In this document: piece after piece, positions 16,501 through 24,984 of the stretch
Layout: the number at the start of each line of letters is the position of its first letter
Numbering within the stretch: the stretch's first letter is position 1
Assembly (NCBI GenBank): GCA_944367045.1
Contig: CALVWI010000004.1
Location: forward strand, 50,015 to 114,014
Length of the DNA: 64,000 nucleotides
Direction: 5' to 3'
Source: an uncultured Clostridia bacterium
Lineage (GTDB): Bacteria; Bacillota; Clostridia; Christensenellales; Borkfalkiaceae
Notes under the pieces: model-generated
Seen by the model: the letters and a program-made list of their open reading frames with translations, nothing else
Told to the model about the DNA's origin: nothing
The model's database searches: none
Translations under genes and position numbers: made by a program

Positions 16501-18102
16501 GATTCGAATGACCTCACGAAGGATTCCGGCGGCACCGTCAACGGTGTTGACTGGACGAAGGCAGAACTTCTGACCATCGACACCATCGCTAAGTGCTCTG
16601 GCGAAGGCACGACCTACACGCTTCCTGTGAAGTACGAACTTTCCGAGGTTTCCAGCCTTACGGCAGGCACCGAAGTCAAGTTCTTCGTGCTCCAGAACGC
16701 AGAAGGGAAGATCTACCCGATCACGATCGATATGAACTTCTACAGCGAAGATGCTGCTACGTTCGCATTGATCAATAATAACACCAAGGTTTCCGGTACG
16801 ACAGTTCAGGTCCCTCAGGGCGATGTGTTCTTCATCGACTTCGGTGGCAATGATGCTAACGTGACCCGTCCTGCAGTTCCCGTCGAGGTCTCCGATGCTA
16901 CGTCGTTTGCTCTTGCGATCACGAACGCAGACTACGACACCACGCAGAAGGCTTACGTCGTGAAGTTCCAGGAAGGCGCTGATATCTCCGTCGCTTACGC
17001 AGATGGTGATTCTCAGTCCGCTGCTTCCAAGGCTCTGGAAGATGCTGTCGAGGCTCTTGCAGCCAAGTTTGAAAGCGACGGTGACAACGCAAGTGCAGTC
17101 GTCGTCGACCTCAACGGCGGTTCCATCGACTACACGATCGCTTACAGATTCGCTGACACCCACTTCGACGGTTTCGATGCAGTCACGTTCAAGAACGGTA
17201 CGATCGAGATCATCGGCACGCAGGATGCAGATAAGGTCGTTGACAAGTTCGCGATCGCTATGACGACGTCCGATCTTGACCTCACGCTCGACAACGTCGA
17301 CCTCATCACGAACAAGAGCGCGATCTACATCGGCACGACCTACACGGGCACCGTGACCATCGTCGACTCCAACATCACCACCTACGGTACCTATGGTATC
17401 TATGTCGGCGACGATACTGAGACGCATCAGTGGAACGGCACCGAGACCGCAGCATACGTGCTCGATATCGACGACTCCACCATCACCTGCACGAGAGACT
17501 TCGCAACCGATCCCGATGCTGAGCAGCTCCTTTCGACCGCTCTCTTCGTCGCATCCAAGGCAGAAGTCACCGTCGATGGTTCCACCCTCTCCGCAGCCGG
17601 CCAGGCTATGGTCGTCCGTGGCGGTACCGTCCTTGCAGCAGACACGAGCTTCGTCCTCATCGCAGGTTACGAAGATGTCGCAGCAAACGATGCGACCTAC
17701 GGCGTCGAAGAAGGTGACCTTGGTATCACCAGCGTCGGTTACGGCGGCAAGACCCTCAGCCTTGCTCCCGGCCGTGCCCTTCAGGTCTATCGTCAGCACG
17801 GTGTTTGGGATAAGACCAACCACGTTGTCCGTGCAGCGATCGTCATCGGTAACTCCAGCGAGACTGCTTACTACAAGCTCGCTACCGATGTTACCCTCAA
17901 CGATGTCCGCATCGACGCTTCGGCTGTCGAGGATGCGGAAGAGATCGAGATCGCAGCTCGTTACGACGTCGATGGCAAGGATGCTGTCAACGGCTCCGTC
18001 TCCGTCGAGTACGAGGGCTACGGCGATTACCTCGAGGCAGCTATCTCCGACAACTCCATCCGTTCGCTCATCACGATCAACGGTACGGCGCTTACGGACT
18101 AA
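13234..18102 (+). CDS. Giant Cys-rich surface lipoprotein A
   Basis: 1,622 residues. Basic N-terminus, hydrophobic segment and lipobox LASC with Cys32 predict a lipid-anchored exported protein. Residues 33-340 hold tandem modules of about 40 residues with the pattern TC-x(3-5)-G-x(4-6)-C-x2-CG-x(9)-ATGH (for example ATCTSNGSSVYVCSRCG); more CxxC pairs recur to about residue 930. Spacing suggests metal-bound or zinc-ribbon-like folds. The last 300-odd residues (from about 1290) have short beta rungs with DNVDLITNKSAIYIG-type repeats, like a right-handed beta-helix. Function unknown; adhesin or surface antigen is inference. Codon use is less GC-rich than in neighbours. Paralogue of lipoprotein B, facing it tail to tail. 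Confidence 0.88.
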   Translation: MEKQSTRKFLKLIVALVVLFLLGSSALLLASCKEEEHEHAWDEGTVTTSATCTTPGVMTFHCTVDGCTETKTEEIKALGHDYQLNADQSKDATCTSNGSSVYVCSRCGDSYAVTSPATGHKWDEGKVTTEPTCQPGVKTYTCQNCGETKTESIAATTGHEWVLNEELTVAPTCAKDGVKFYECANCGTTQEIVDPATGNHEYNYEYIDASCEEWGIVIITCKNCTYYKQETDSSKPPLEHNYIVNTDDPNYVAPTCVSQGYGTFECTRCNDTYAGPIAALTTNGQHQWIVNTDTDDTLPGFVLGVGNNYATVDEAKADGWTTVTAYNCTTAGLIQRVCDRCGYIESKPVAATGHSPVGMTEWLKGAGSSYNNDNYSNTEKINAYLRATSKDNIGGVCHINKDLKDAEGNQIYAFECENANCPCEVVYNAYGQTKNLVPAVSEHTYVNANGTEVAWVAVPGKVADCDTAGKEHRYCVYCGEEVQRDVAALGHTWNTLQLDGRTETLKCDPDELLVNTTAGLTALRKALESYYDDLYTADEIYNEVVKNFKSGEQYAYFCYTCGALEKATDHEYVIGTLQDGKYDMNDFVVDEDGNVVVAEGVTVDTMTCRNVYVCKNCLTPEYIGEHGTFTTATCREGSECPICGKPGAGQLQHQYVNMSDVLNEYNALTNTGNADSKQVGDYTYNGKPLTYGQLRAAYEKVVANEAWITPVAATCSSAGTDVYVCFTCLLDAANGVEFDWTKGTLAETDLKEGEVPAPAYEYSAYTVATSDGHDWVAVYYKTGATDPMVDNSIDFAITSCESGYKVAYFCENCKTLYKNVPVLDNEDTEADEREKNIAGTEGFTNEAGFVLNRDAYEGDGEGVIDVKKLDEAQLKTLLTKVDDHRGQHVVYIPMNYNKLAGQYAAPTCIEEATLPVVCVNCGASLQYTYDEIAAQITNINGNNTTEIVKHKFVFATADEVKAALGVTSFTDGKDAYLITEDVFEQNATPADAGALAAEARVNPDNHANQPFACGDHCNAVLKDATTGAIIGYCSGFDTDKDEDGNYSVVTDKPANFDADDHTTVTVEFKLSARLNGSYLGSYTLKIAVVDSNDLTKDSGGTVNGVDWTKAELLTIDTIAKCSGEGTTYTLPVKYELSEVSSLTAGTEVKFFVLQNAEGKIYPITIDMNFYSEDAATFALINNNTKVSGTTVQVPQGDVFFIDFGGNDANVTRPAVPVEVSDATSFALAITNADYDTTQKAYVVKFQEGADISVAYADGDSQSAASKALEDAVEALAAKFESDGDNASAVVVDLNGGSIDYTIAYRFADTHFDGFDAVTFKNGTIEIIGTQDADKVVDKFAIAMTTSDLDLTLDNVDLITNKSAIYIGTTYTGTVTIVDSNITTYGTYGIYVGDDTETHQWNGTETAAYVLDIDDSTITCTRDFATDPDAEQLLSTALFVASKAEVTVDGSTLSAAGQAMVVRGGTVLAADTSFVLIAGYEDVAANDATYGVEEGDLGITSVGYGGKTLSLAPGRALQVYRQHGVWDKTNHVVRAAIVIGNSSETAYYKLATDVTLNDVRIDASAVEDAEEIEIAARYDVDGKDAVNGSVSVEYEGYGDYLEAAISDNSIRSLITINGTALTD

Positions 18103-18133
18103 CTGCTTGGGCGAAAGCCCCGAACAAATGCTT

Positions 18134-18235
18134 ACTACCATCAATGAGAGTAGATAACTTGATTAACTACAGTCTGGTTGATTGATAGTCCAATAGCAAG
18201 GAATGTCCCCGAAGGGTAACCTTCGGGGATATTCC
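18134..18235 (+). repeat. Inner inverted repeat, left arm (102 bp, perfect)
   Basis: Identical to the reverse complement of 18498-18599; near-identity continues about 12 bp further toward the stop codon. It contains the hairpin GGAATGTCCCCGAAGG (18200-18215), loop GTAA, with its near-complement (18220-18235). This is the probable terminator of lipoprotein A, although only TATGTTTATTT follows it here. Confidence 0.95.
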
Positions 18236-18497
18236 TATGTTTATTTCACGCGAATCTTTTTGCAAAGGCAAAAATCTTCGCCGTGAGATTCAGGAAAACA
18301 CCGCCGCGGCAAGACTGCGGCTCGTTTGATCTCAAACGGCGTAAGGGAAACGCCGTTTTCGGTCACCGCTCGCGCGGGAGAATGCGCTCGCTCGTCTCGC
18401 AAGGGGAAAACAGCACACCGTGCTGTTTTAAGAACGCCCTTGCTCATCCCTCACGGAATTTGTTTTGCGGAGCAAAAGAAATTCGTGAACGAAAAAA
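18236..18497. other. Structured spacer between the convergent lipoprotein genes
   Basis: 262 bases, no gene. It holds two hairpins of an intergenic family seen elsewhere in the window: 18246-18287 (CACG.GAATCTTTTTGC / GCAAAAATCTTCGCCGTG) and 18451-18488 (TCACGGAATTT.TTTTGC / GCAAAA.AAATTCGTGA). It also has smaller hairpins such as AACAGCAC/GTGCTGTT near 18409-18428. Confidence 0.6.
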
Positions 18498-18599
18498 GGA
18501 ATATCCCCGAAGGTTACCCTTCGGGGACATTCCTTGCTATTGGACTATCAATCAACCAGACTGTAGTTAATCAAGTTATCTACTCTCATTGATGGTAGT
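18498..18599 (-). repeat. Inner inverted repeat, right arm with terminator of B
   Basis: Exact inverted copy of 18134-18235. On the minus strand its hairpin (18498-18533) is followed by six T (18492-18497), so it is a classic intrinsic terminator for lipoprotein B. Confidence 0.95.
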
Positions 18600-18633
18600 G
18601 AGCATTGTTCAGGAGTCTAAGACTCTTTTGCGA

Positions 18634-21600
18634 TCACGCACCAAGGTTGTCATCGTTGATCGTGATGAGCGATGCAATGGCGTTGGGCATAACGGAGTTC
18701 TTGAGGAGCTGCGTGTTGCCGGTCCACTTAACGGTGACCATCGTGGTCTCAGCGGCCTCAGGCTCATCAACGTGGTAACGAGCAGCGATCGCGATGTTCT
18801 GAGCATCCTCGACGGAGTTGTCGAACGTGATGTTGTTGAGCGTGACATAGACAGGAAGATCGTAGTAATCCTTCGTCGTGTCGGAATCGCTCTGATCGCA
18901 GTTGTAAGAGTTACCGATGACAAGGGCTGCACGGACAACGTTGTTGAGCTTACCCCAGACACCGTACTGACGGTACATCTGAAGAGGACGGCTTGCAACG
19001 TAGCCAAGCGTGGAACCATCGTAACCTGCGCTCGTGATGCCGAGGTCGGTATCAGCGGTGATGCCTGCGGTAGCAAGATCATCATCCTCATAACCTTCGA
19101 CAAGCACGAGTCTGGTGTTCGCCATGCTGAGGGTACCCATACGGACGACAACAGCCTGACCTGCTGCGGAGAACACACCACCCTTGACTTCGACTGCGAC
19201 AGGTGCGCCGACGAAGAGTGCGGTGCTAAGAGCCCACTCGGCATTCGCATCAGCAGTGACTGCCACAGGATTTCTCGTCATCGTGATGTTGGTGTTCTCA
19301 AGAGTGACGACCGTCTCACGCGTGGTCTTATCGATCTGATCGGAAGCCTCATTGCTGTCACCGACAAAGATACCATAGTTACCATAAGAGGTAATGGAGG
19401 AATCTTTGAGGGTCACGCTGCCGGTGGTGGTAGGAGCAACGTAGATACCGCCCTTCTCGGAAACGATGTCGACATTGTCGAAGATGACATCGGAAGCCGT
19501 TTCGGGGATCGTGATCGCAAACTTCGTTTCGGGAGCAGTTGCGCCGCCCTTATAGTAGTTGATCTTACCGTTGGTAACGGTGATCGTCTCGAAGTTGCGA
19601 AGGGCCGTAAGAGAATCTTCAGTCATCTGATCTTCGGTGAAGTGAGCCTTCGCGGAAGTGATGCTGAGCGTACCGCCGTTGAGGTCGAAGATGATCGCAT
19701 CGGAGGTGCCGTTCTTGTCGGTTGCAAGCTCAACGAATGCATCAAGGACATCATCGAAGGTCTTGCCGTACGTGTCGGAGTTGTAGCTTGCGACGATGTT
19801 CGCGCCTGCTGCAAATTCGACGACATACGCCTTCTTATCCTTGTCGTACTCGGCGTTCTCGATCGCAAGTGCAAGCGAGGTTGCGTCGGTAGCCTCGACA
19901 GGAACTGCAGGGCGGTTTGCTTTCGAACCATCATAATCGTAACCGAAGTCGATGAAGAACTGGTCGTCGGAACCGACATCGATCGAAGCGCCATTTGCCA
20001 TGAGGTTGCCCTCATTGCCATCAGGCCAAGCCTGCGAGTCATCTGCGAAGACGCGGAGACCGTAAGCGCTTGGAGTAGAGCTATCCTGGGTAGGATAGAC
20101 GTTGCCTTCTGCATCGACGAGGACGAAGTAGTTCGAACCTGCCGAAATGTTGCTGCCGTTCCAAGCGGTAGGAAGCTTGTAGTTGGTCGTGCCAGCGCAA
20201 GCGGAAGCGCTGTCGGTGGTCTTAAACGTGACCTTGCTCCAATCAACCTCGCCGTCCGTGAAGCTGTTTGCCGTGACAACAGCGATCTTAAGGGTGTAGC
20301 CGTTGAGATAGCTGGTGCTGAGTCTGTTACTGAGATAGAAGCTGAGGGTAACGGTCGCGTGTGCCGTATCCTGAGCGCACTTGTCGGTCAGAGGCACAGA
20401 GGGAGGATTCGATACGCTCGTGTTCTGCTCGTCGTAGTACTTAAGAAGTGCGCCGCAGATGTAAGCGGTACCCTGAGCGTTCGTGACCTTGCAGTGCGTG
20501 CCGCAAGCGAACGTCTGACCTGCGTGGTTGGTAAGATCGACAGAAGCAGCCTTCGTAAGAACGGTGTTCTTGCTGCTGAAGGTGTTGGTATCGATGAGAT
20601 AGCCGTTCGTGCCATCCTTCCAGCCTGCAGGCATTTCGTTCTGAGTAGCAGCCTTGAATGCAGGGGTATTCGTATCCTCGAAGTTAGGAATGGTACCACC
20701 TTCCTTAAGAGCTTCGTAGCTGTACTCAAGGGTTGCGCCGCAGTTGATGCAGACCACAGGAATGGTAGCAGTCGAAATGCAGTTGGAAGCCACATAGTTG
20801 TTGAGGCTTGCGAAGTTCATCGGGATGTAGATGACGTGCGAGCCCTTATGGTCGTCGACCTTCGTAAGGAGGGTCTTGAGATCGGAAGCCGTGAAGGTAG
20901 TCTGAGCGATGTCAGTAACCTTTGCGACCTCTTCCTTGTCGAGCATGAAGCCAGCCTCGTTGGTGAAGCCCATGCCTTCCTTGTTGTTCTTTGCTTCGTT
21001 CTTGTCGTCCTCTTCCGTAGCCTGAGAGTCGTTGGTCGTGTCGTTAGCGACAGGAACATTGGTGTAGAGCTTACCGCAGTCAGCGCAGAAGTAAGCGACC
21101 TTGAAGCCGTACTCGCAGCTCGTGAGAGCGACGTCCTTGCTGCCTTCGACGGTAGCAACGGTATCAGTAAGGTTGAAGTAGTAAGGAGCCCAATCGTGTG
21201 CGCCCTCTACAGCAATGACGTATGCGCTGTACTCATAGCCGTTTGCGGGAACCGTCGCACCTGCTGCAATGGTAACTTCGTCGCCCGTCTTCCACTCGAA
21301 CTCGATGTCTGCAGCTGCGTCAAGAAGGCACTTGTAGCAGACATAAACTTCGGTACCGGCGGTCGTGCAGGTAGCAGTGACGGGCTTGAGCCAAGCCTCA
21401 TCAGCGAGGACCTTTTCATAAGCTTCGCGGAGCTGGCCGTAGGTGACAGCCTTGTTGTTGTACGTAATGCCGTCAACCTCATCCTTGTCAGCGTGGCCGG
21501 GGTTGGAAACGGAGCTAACATTTTCGTTCAGCACGTCTGCCATGTCGAGGTACTGGTGCTGAAGCTGAGCCTTGAGCTGCTCGCCGCAGAGTTCGCAGTA

Positions 21601-23463
21601 GGAACCTGCACGGCAGGACTGAGGGGTGATGGAAGCCGTAGGGTGATCGCCCTTGTGGTCAGGGGTACCGCAGTTCTTGCAGACAAGGACGTTGCGGCAG
21701 GTCATCGTAGCTTCGGTGACGCCTTCTGCAACGACGACATTGCCATCCTCGTCGACGACATAGTCGCTGAGGTTGTACTTGCCATCCTGAAGGGTACCGA
21801 CGACCCATTCGTGATCCTTAGCAACTTCAACTTCGCCGCAGCGGAAGCAGAAGCGAGCATAGGAGTTGCCGGAAGTCATATTGCTAAGGACTTCCTGATA
21901 GATTGCGTCAGCCTTGTAGGGATCGTTGTCGTAGTACTCGCTGATCGCCTCATAGAGGGCTTCAAGACCATCCTCGTTGCTAATATCGAGGTAAGGGTCA
22001 TCATCGCAGACGAGAGCAGTGGTTCTGCCGTCGAGCTGCATGGTGTTCCAAGCGTGCTCGAGAGCCTCTGCATCCTTCGTCTCGGTCTGGCCGCAGACAG
22101 GGCAGGTACGGGTGACCTTGCCGGCGGTGGTGCAGGTAGGAGCATGTGCGCCGGTCGCATCACCGGGCTTCCACTCAACAGCGGAACCGTCAGCGTTCGT
22201 CCAGGTGTGGTCAACAGCGGGAACGAGGTTCTCGGTATTGCCGTATGCGTCGATCACGGTCTCGCAAGGGCAGCCTTCGCGGTCGCAGACGAACGTATAG
22301 ATCTTCTGGCCCTGTGCATCGACGAGGTCGGGATCAACATAGCAGAGGCCATTGATACCCTGTGCCTTAAGAGCCTCAGCAAGAGTAAGATCGTCTTCGG
22401 TTCCTGCCTTCTTATCATCGCCATCCATAGCCGCGATGTGGTGGCCGAGAGCCGCAATGGTGCCCTTGTCAACGTAACCGCAGACGGTGCAAACGCGCTC
22501 CATCGTGCCGGCGGTGGTGCAGTTCGCAGCCGTAACGGTCGTCCAGCCTTCAGCCTTCAGAGCAGCGCTGAGGGTATCCTCGGTATCCGTGTTGGGCGCA
22601 AAGGTATGCGAACCGGTTTCGGAGAGAGCGGGGATAGGATCCTGGTAACGGACCTTGCAGCGGATGCACTCATAGATATTGTAGCCGGCGGTGACGCAGG
22701 TAGGATCGAGGTGATCGACGACGTTCATGGAACCGTCGGGATTGACGTAGGAGTGGTCAAGCTTGGGGAGGACGGTAGAGGACTTAACGTAGCCGCAGAC
22801 CTCGCAGACTTCCTGACGAAGGCCATCGACCTCGCAGGAGGCAGCCTGTTCTTTAGTGGTGAAGGAATGCTCACCGGTAGCGGGGATGGCTTCGGTCTTG
22901 GTCTCGCTGCAGTTTACGCAGTGGTAAGTACGGAGGCCGGTCGTGCCGCAAGTAGCCGCGATAGTGACTTCACCCTCGTCCCAGGTATGAACGCCGGTAG
23001 CGGGGATGACCTGGACTTCCTGATAGCCGCAGACGGAGCACGTACGGGTAACGGAGCCTGCCTTGACGCAGGTAGCGTCGACGGTAACGGGGTCACCCAA
23101 CTTATGGCCGGTAGCGGGGGAAGTAACGGCATAGGAATCGCCGCAGCGGGAGCAGACGTAAACGGAAGAGCCGTTAGAGGTACAAGTAGCATCTTTAGAC
23201 TGATCGGCATTGAGCTGATAGTCGTGGCCGAGTGCTTTGATCTCTTCGGTCTTGGTTTCGGTACACCCATCAACGGTGCAGTGGAAAGTCATTACGCCGG
23301 GGGTTGTACAGGTCGCCGAAGTTGTGACGGTACCTTCGTCCCAAGCATGCTCATGTTCTTCCTCTTTACAGGAAGCGAGCAAGAGGGCGGAGGAACCGAG
23401 GAGGAACAAGACGACCAGAGCAACGATCAGCTTAAGGAACTTTCTGGTTGATTGTTTTTCCAT
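18634..23463 (-). CDS. Giant Cys-rich surface lipoprotein B
   Basis: 1,609 residues, paralogue of lipoprotein A in opposite orientation. The first 121 residues, including lipobox LASC (Cys32), are identical to A because the DNA is an exact inverted repeat. Beyond GHK the two differ, though they keep the same order of Cys modules (TCVKAGSVTRTCSVCG, TCGTTGLRTYHCVNC and so on), the shared block GTLQDGKYNLSDYVVDEDG, a central domain, and a C-terminal beta-helix-like region. The ATG at 23463 has the same AAAGGAG leader as A. I find no -35/-10 pair in the roughly 200 bp upstream, so this may be a silent copy in the present orientation. Function unknown. Confidence 0.87.
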   Translation of the reverse strand: MEKQSTRKFLKLIVALVVLFLLGSSALLLASCKEEEHEHAWDEGTVTTSATCTTPGVMTFHCTVDGCTETKTEEIKALGHDYQLNADQSKDATCTSNGSSVYVCSRCGDSYAVTSPATGHKLGDPVTVDATCVKAGSVTRTCSVCGYQEVQVIPATGVHTWDEGEVTIAATCGTTGLRTYHCVNCSETKTEAIPATGEHSFTTKEQAASCEVDGLRQEVCEVCGYVKSSTVLPKLDHSYVNPDGSMNVVDHLDPTCVTAGYNIYECIRCKVRYQDPIPALSETGSHTFAPNTDTEDTLSAALKAEGWTTVTAANCTTAGTMERVCTVCGYVDKGTIAALGHHIAAMDGDDKKAGTEDDLTLAEALKAQGINGLCYVDPDLVDAQGQKIYTFVCDREGCPCETVIDAYGNTENLVPAVDHTWTNADGSAVEWKPGDATGAHAPTCTTAGKVTRTCPVCGQTETKDAEALEHAWNTMQLDGRTTALVCDDDPYLDISNEDGLEALYEAISEYYDNDPYKADAIYQEVLSNMTSGNSYARFCFRCGEVEVAKDHEWVVGTLQDGKYNLSDYVVDEDGNVVVAEGVTEATMTCRNVLVCKNCGTPDHKGDHPTASITPQSCRAGSYCELCGEQLKAQLQHQYLDMADVLNENVSSVSNPGHADKDEVDGITYNNKAVTYGQLREAYEKVLADEAWLKPVTATCTTAGTEVYVCYKCLLDAAADIEFEWKTGDEVTIAAGATVPANGYEYSAYVIAVEGAHDWAPYYFNLTDTVATVEGSKDVALTSCEYGFKVAYFCADCGKLYTNVPVANDTTNDSQATEEDDKNEAKNNKEGMGFTNEAGFMLDKEEVAKVTDIAQTTFTASDLKTLLTKVDDHKGSHVIYIPMNFASLNNYVASNCISTATIPVVCINCGATLEYSYEALKEGGTIPNFEDTNTPAFKAATQNEMPAGWKDGTNGYLIDTNTFSSKNTVLTKAASVDLTNHAGQTFACGTHCKVTNAQGTAYICGALLKYYDEQNTSVSNPPSVPLTDKCAQDTAHATVTLSFYLSNRLSTSYLNGYTLKIAVVTANSFTDGEVDWSKVTFKTTDSASACAGTTNYKLPTAWNGSNISAGSNYFVLVDAEGNVYPTQDSSTPSAYGLRVFADDSQAWPDGNEGNLMANGASIDVGSDDQFFIDFGYDYDGSKANRPAVPVEATDATSLALAIENAEYDKDKKAYVVEFAAGANIVASYNSDTYGKTFDDVLDAFVELATDKNGTSDAIIFDLNGGTLSITSAKAHFTEDQMTEDSLTALRNFETITVTNGKINYYKGGATAPETKFAITIPETASDVIFDNVDIVSEKGGIYVAPTTTGSVTLKDSSITSYGNYGIFVGDSNEASDQIDKTTRETVVTLENTNITMTRNPVAVTADANAEWALSTALFVGAPVAVEVKGGVFSAAGQAVVVRMGTLSMANTRLVLVEGYEDDDLATAGITADTDLGITSAGYDGSTLGYVASRPLQMYRQYGVWGKLNNVVRAALVIGNSYNCDQSDSDTTKDYYDLPVYVTLNNITFDNSVEDAQNIAIAARYHVDEPEAAETTMVTVKWTGNTQLLKNSVMPNAIASLITINDDNLGA

Positions 23464-23497
23464 AATGATTCTCCTTTAAATATTTTTCGAGACTGAG
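23100..23497 (-). repeat. Outer inverted repeat, right copy (398 bp, perfect)
   Basis: Exact inverted copy of 13200-13597; I compared all of it line by line and found no mismatch. It covers the leader, ribosome binding site and first 121 codons of lipoprotein B. Confidence 0.97.
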
Positions 23498-23535
23498 TGA
23501 GCAGAGGAATAGCAGAAATACCCTTTATCCAGCCT

Positions 23536-23640
23536 TCCCGTCGCGAGGGTCTCGGGGCGAATTCATTTTAATGAATTCGCAACGACGGGAGCTGACGCTC
23601 CCGAGCCCGACGCCCGTCCACAGGACGGGCGTCGGGCTGT
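23536..23640. repeat. Cluster of nested palindromes upstream of lipoprotein B
   Basis: Four dyads in about 100 bp: outer TCCCGTCG/CGACGGGA (23536-23543 with 23583-23590), inside it GCGAATTCATT-TT-AATGAATTCGC (23557-23580), then GGGAGC-TGAC-GCTCCC (23587-23602), then a perfect 16-bp stem with a 3-base loop (23604-23638). None has a T-run. They occupy the place where a promoter for lipoprotein B would be expected. Confidence 0.75.
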
Positions 23641-23666
23641 TCCCTCGGGAGGGCGGCCGTATTCGC

Positions 23667-23695
23667 TTGATTTTCGCAGAAAAGTTTGATATACT
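23667..23695 (+). promoter_or_regulatory. Promoter giving a leaderless obgE mRNA
   Basis: TTGATT (23667-23672), 17 bp, TATACT (23690-23695). The obgE ATG follows after six bases, as at tsaE. Confidence 0.75.
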
Positions 23696-23701
23696 GTCCG
23701 C

Positions 23702-24979
23702 ATGGACAACAAACCTTTTACCGACAGAGTAAAAATCACCGTCAAAGCCGGCAACGGCGGCGACGGCATGAACAGCTTTCAGGCATACAAGGGCAAGCCC
23801 GCCTGCGGGCCGGACGGCGGCGACGGCGGCAACGGCGGAAGCGTCTACTTCCTCGGCGACCGCAACATGCACGATCTTCTCTCCTTCCGCTATACCTCCA
23901 AGTACTTCGCAGGCAACGGCGCGCGCGGCGGCACCAACCGCTGTACGGGCAAGCAGGGGGAGGACGTCGTCATCAAGGTGCCTCTCGGGACGCTCGTCCG
24001 CGACGCAGAGTCCGGCAAGGTCATCATGGACGTCTATGAGGACGGTGAAAAGCTCCTTCTTCTCGAGGGCGGAAGGGGAGGCAAGGGCAACGTGCGCTTC
24101 ACGACGGCGCGCCGCCACGCCCCCGACTTCGCGCAGAAGGGCGTCCTCACCAAGCCGCACGAGCTCATCCTTGAGATGAAGGTCATCGCGGACGTCGGCC
24201 TCGTCGGCTTCCCCAACGTGGGCAAGAGCACGCTGCTCTCCAAGATCTCGGCCGCCCGCCCCAAGATCGCCGACTACCACTTCACGACGCTCTCGCCCAA
24301 CCTCGGCGTGGTGCGCGTGTTTGACGAGAGCTTTATCTGCGCCGATATCCCCGGGCTCATCGAGGGCGCGGCACAGGGCGCGGGCCTCGGGCATGCCTTC
24401 CTGCGCCACATCGAGCGCACCCGCATGATCGTGCACGTCGTCGACATCTCGGGCATGGAGGGGCGGGACCCCGTCGCCGATTTCAAAGCCATCAACGAGG
24501 AACTCGCGGCCTATTCCGAGAAGCTCGCCGCCCTCCCGCAGGTCGTCGCCTGCAACAAGTGCGACTGCGCGGGCGCGGAGGAGAACCTCGTGCGCTTCCG
24601 GGAGGCATACGGCGGCAAGTACCGCATCTTCCCCATCACGGCGGTGAAGAGCGAGGGGCTGGAGGCGCTTCTAAAGGAAGTCGTCGAGATGCTCAAAGAG
24701 CTGCCGCCTGCCGAGCGCATCCCCGCCGAGGAGTTCGAGTTCGACGAGGGCGACAACGCACAGTTTGAGATCTTCCGCGACGAGACGGGTGCGTACGTCG
24801 TCGTGGGAGGTCTTGCCGACATGCTCTGCCGCAACGTGGTGATGAGCAACCCCGAGTCGATGGCGTACTTCCAGCGCGTTTTAAAGCTGCGCGGCGTCAT
24901 CAAGGCGCTGCAGGCCGCGGGCTGCAAGGAGGGCGACACCGTGATGGTGGGGGACACCGAATTCGACTTCGTGCCGTGA
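23702..24979 (+). CDS. obgE: GTPase Obg (CgtA)
   Basis: 425 residues. Essential ribosome-associated GTPase of 50S assembly and stress control. Three domains are visible: a Gly-rich Obg fold (1-160, GGNGGDGMNSF, GPDGGDGGNGGSVYF, GGRGGKGNVRF), the G domain with GFPNVGKST (169-177), DIPGLIEGAAQGAGLGHAFL and NKCD, and a C-terminal OCT domain (from about 340, FRDETGAYVVVGG) found in Firmicutes Obg. The ATG at 23702 starts at the conserved N-terminus. No ribosome binding site precedes it; the -10 box is six bases away. Confidence 0.96.
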   Translation: MDNKPFTDRVKITVKAGNGGDGMNSFQAYKGKPACGPDGGDGGNGGSVYFLGDRNMHDLLSFRYTSKYFAGNGARGGTNRCTGKQGEDVVIKVPLGTLVRDAESGKVIMDVYEDGEKLLLLEGGRGGKGNVRFTTARRHAPDFAQKGVLTKPHELILEMKVIADVGLVGFPNVGKSTLLSKISAARPKIADYHFTTLSPNLGVVRVFDESFICADIPGLIEGAAQGAGLGHAFLRHIERTRMIVHVVDISGMEGRDPVADFKAINEELAAYSEKLAALPQVVACNKCDCAGAEENLVRFREAYGGKYRIFPITAVKSEGLEALLKEVVEMLKELPPAERIPAEEFEFDEGDNAQFEIFRDETGAYVVVGGLADMLCRNVVMSNPESMAYFQRVLKLRGVIKALQAAGCKEGDTVMVGDTEFDFVP

Positions 24980-24984
24980 TGCGG

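Noticed and set aside
13246-18144. A 1,632-codon open frame antisense to lipoprotein A, and a similar one (18589-23451) antisense to lipoprotein B
   Set aside because: They are in codon register with the sense genes and stay open because TTA, CTA and TCA codons are avoided. The same effect gives long antisense frames over glyA, ftsK, xfp and feoB. No ribosome binding site or domain supports them.
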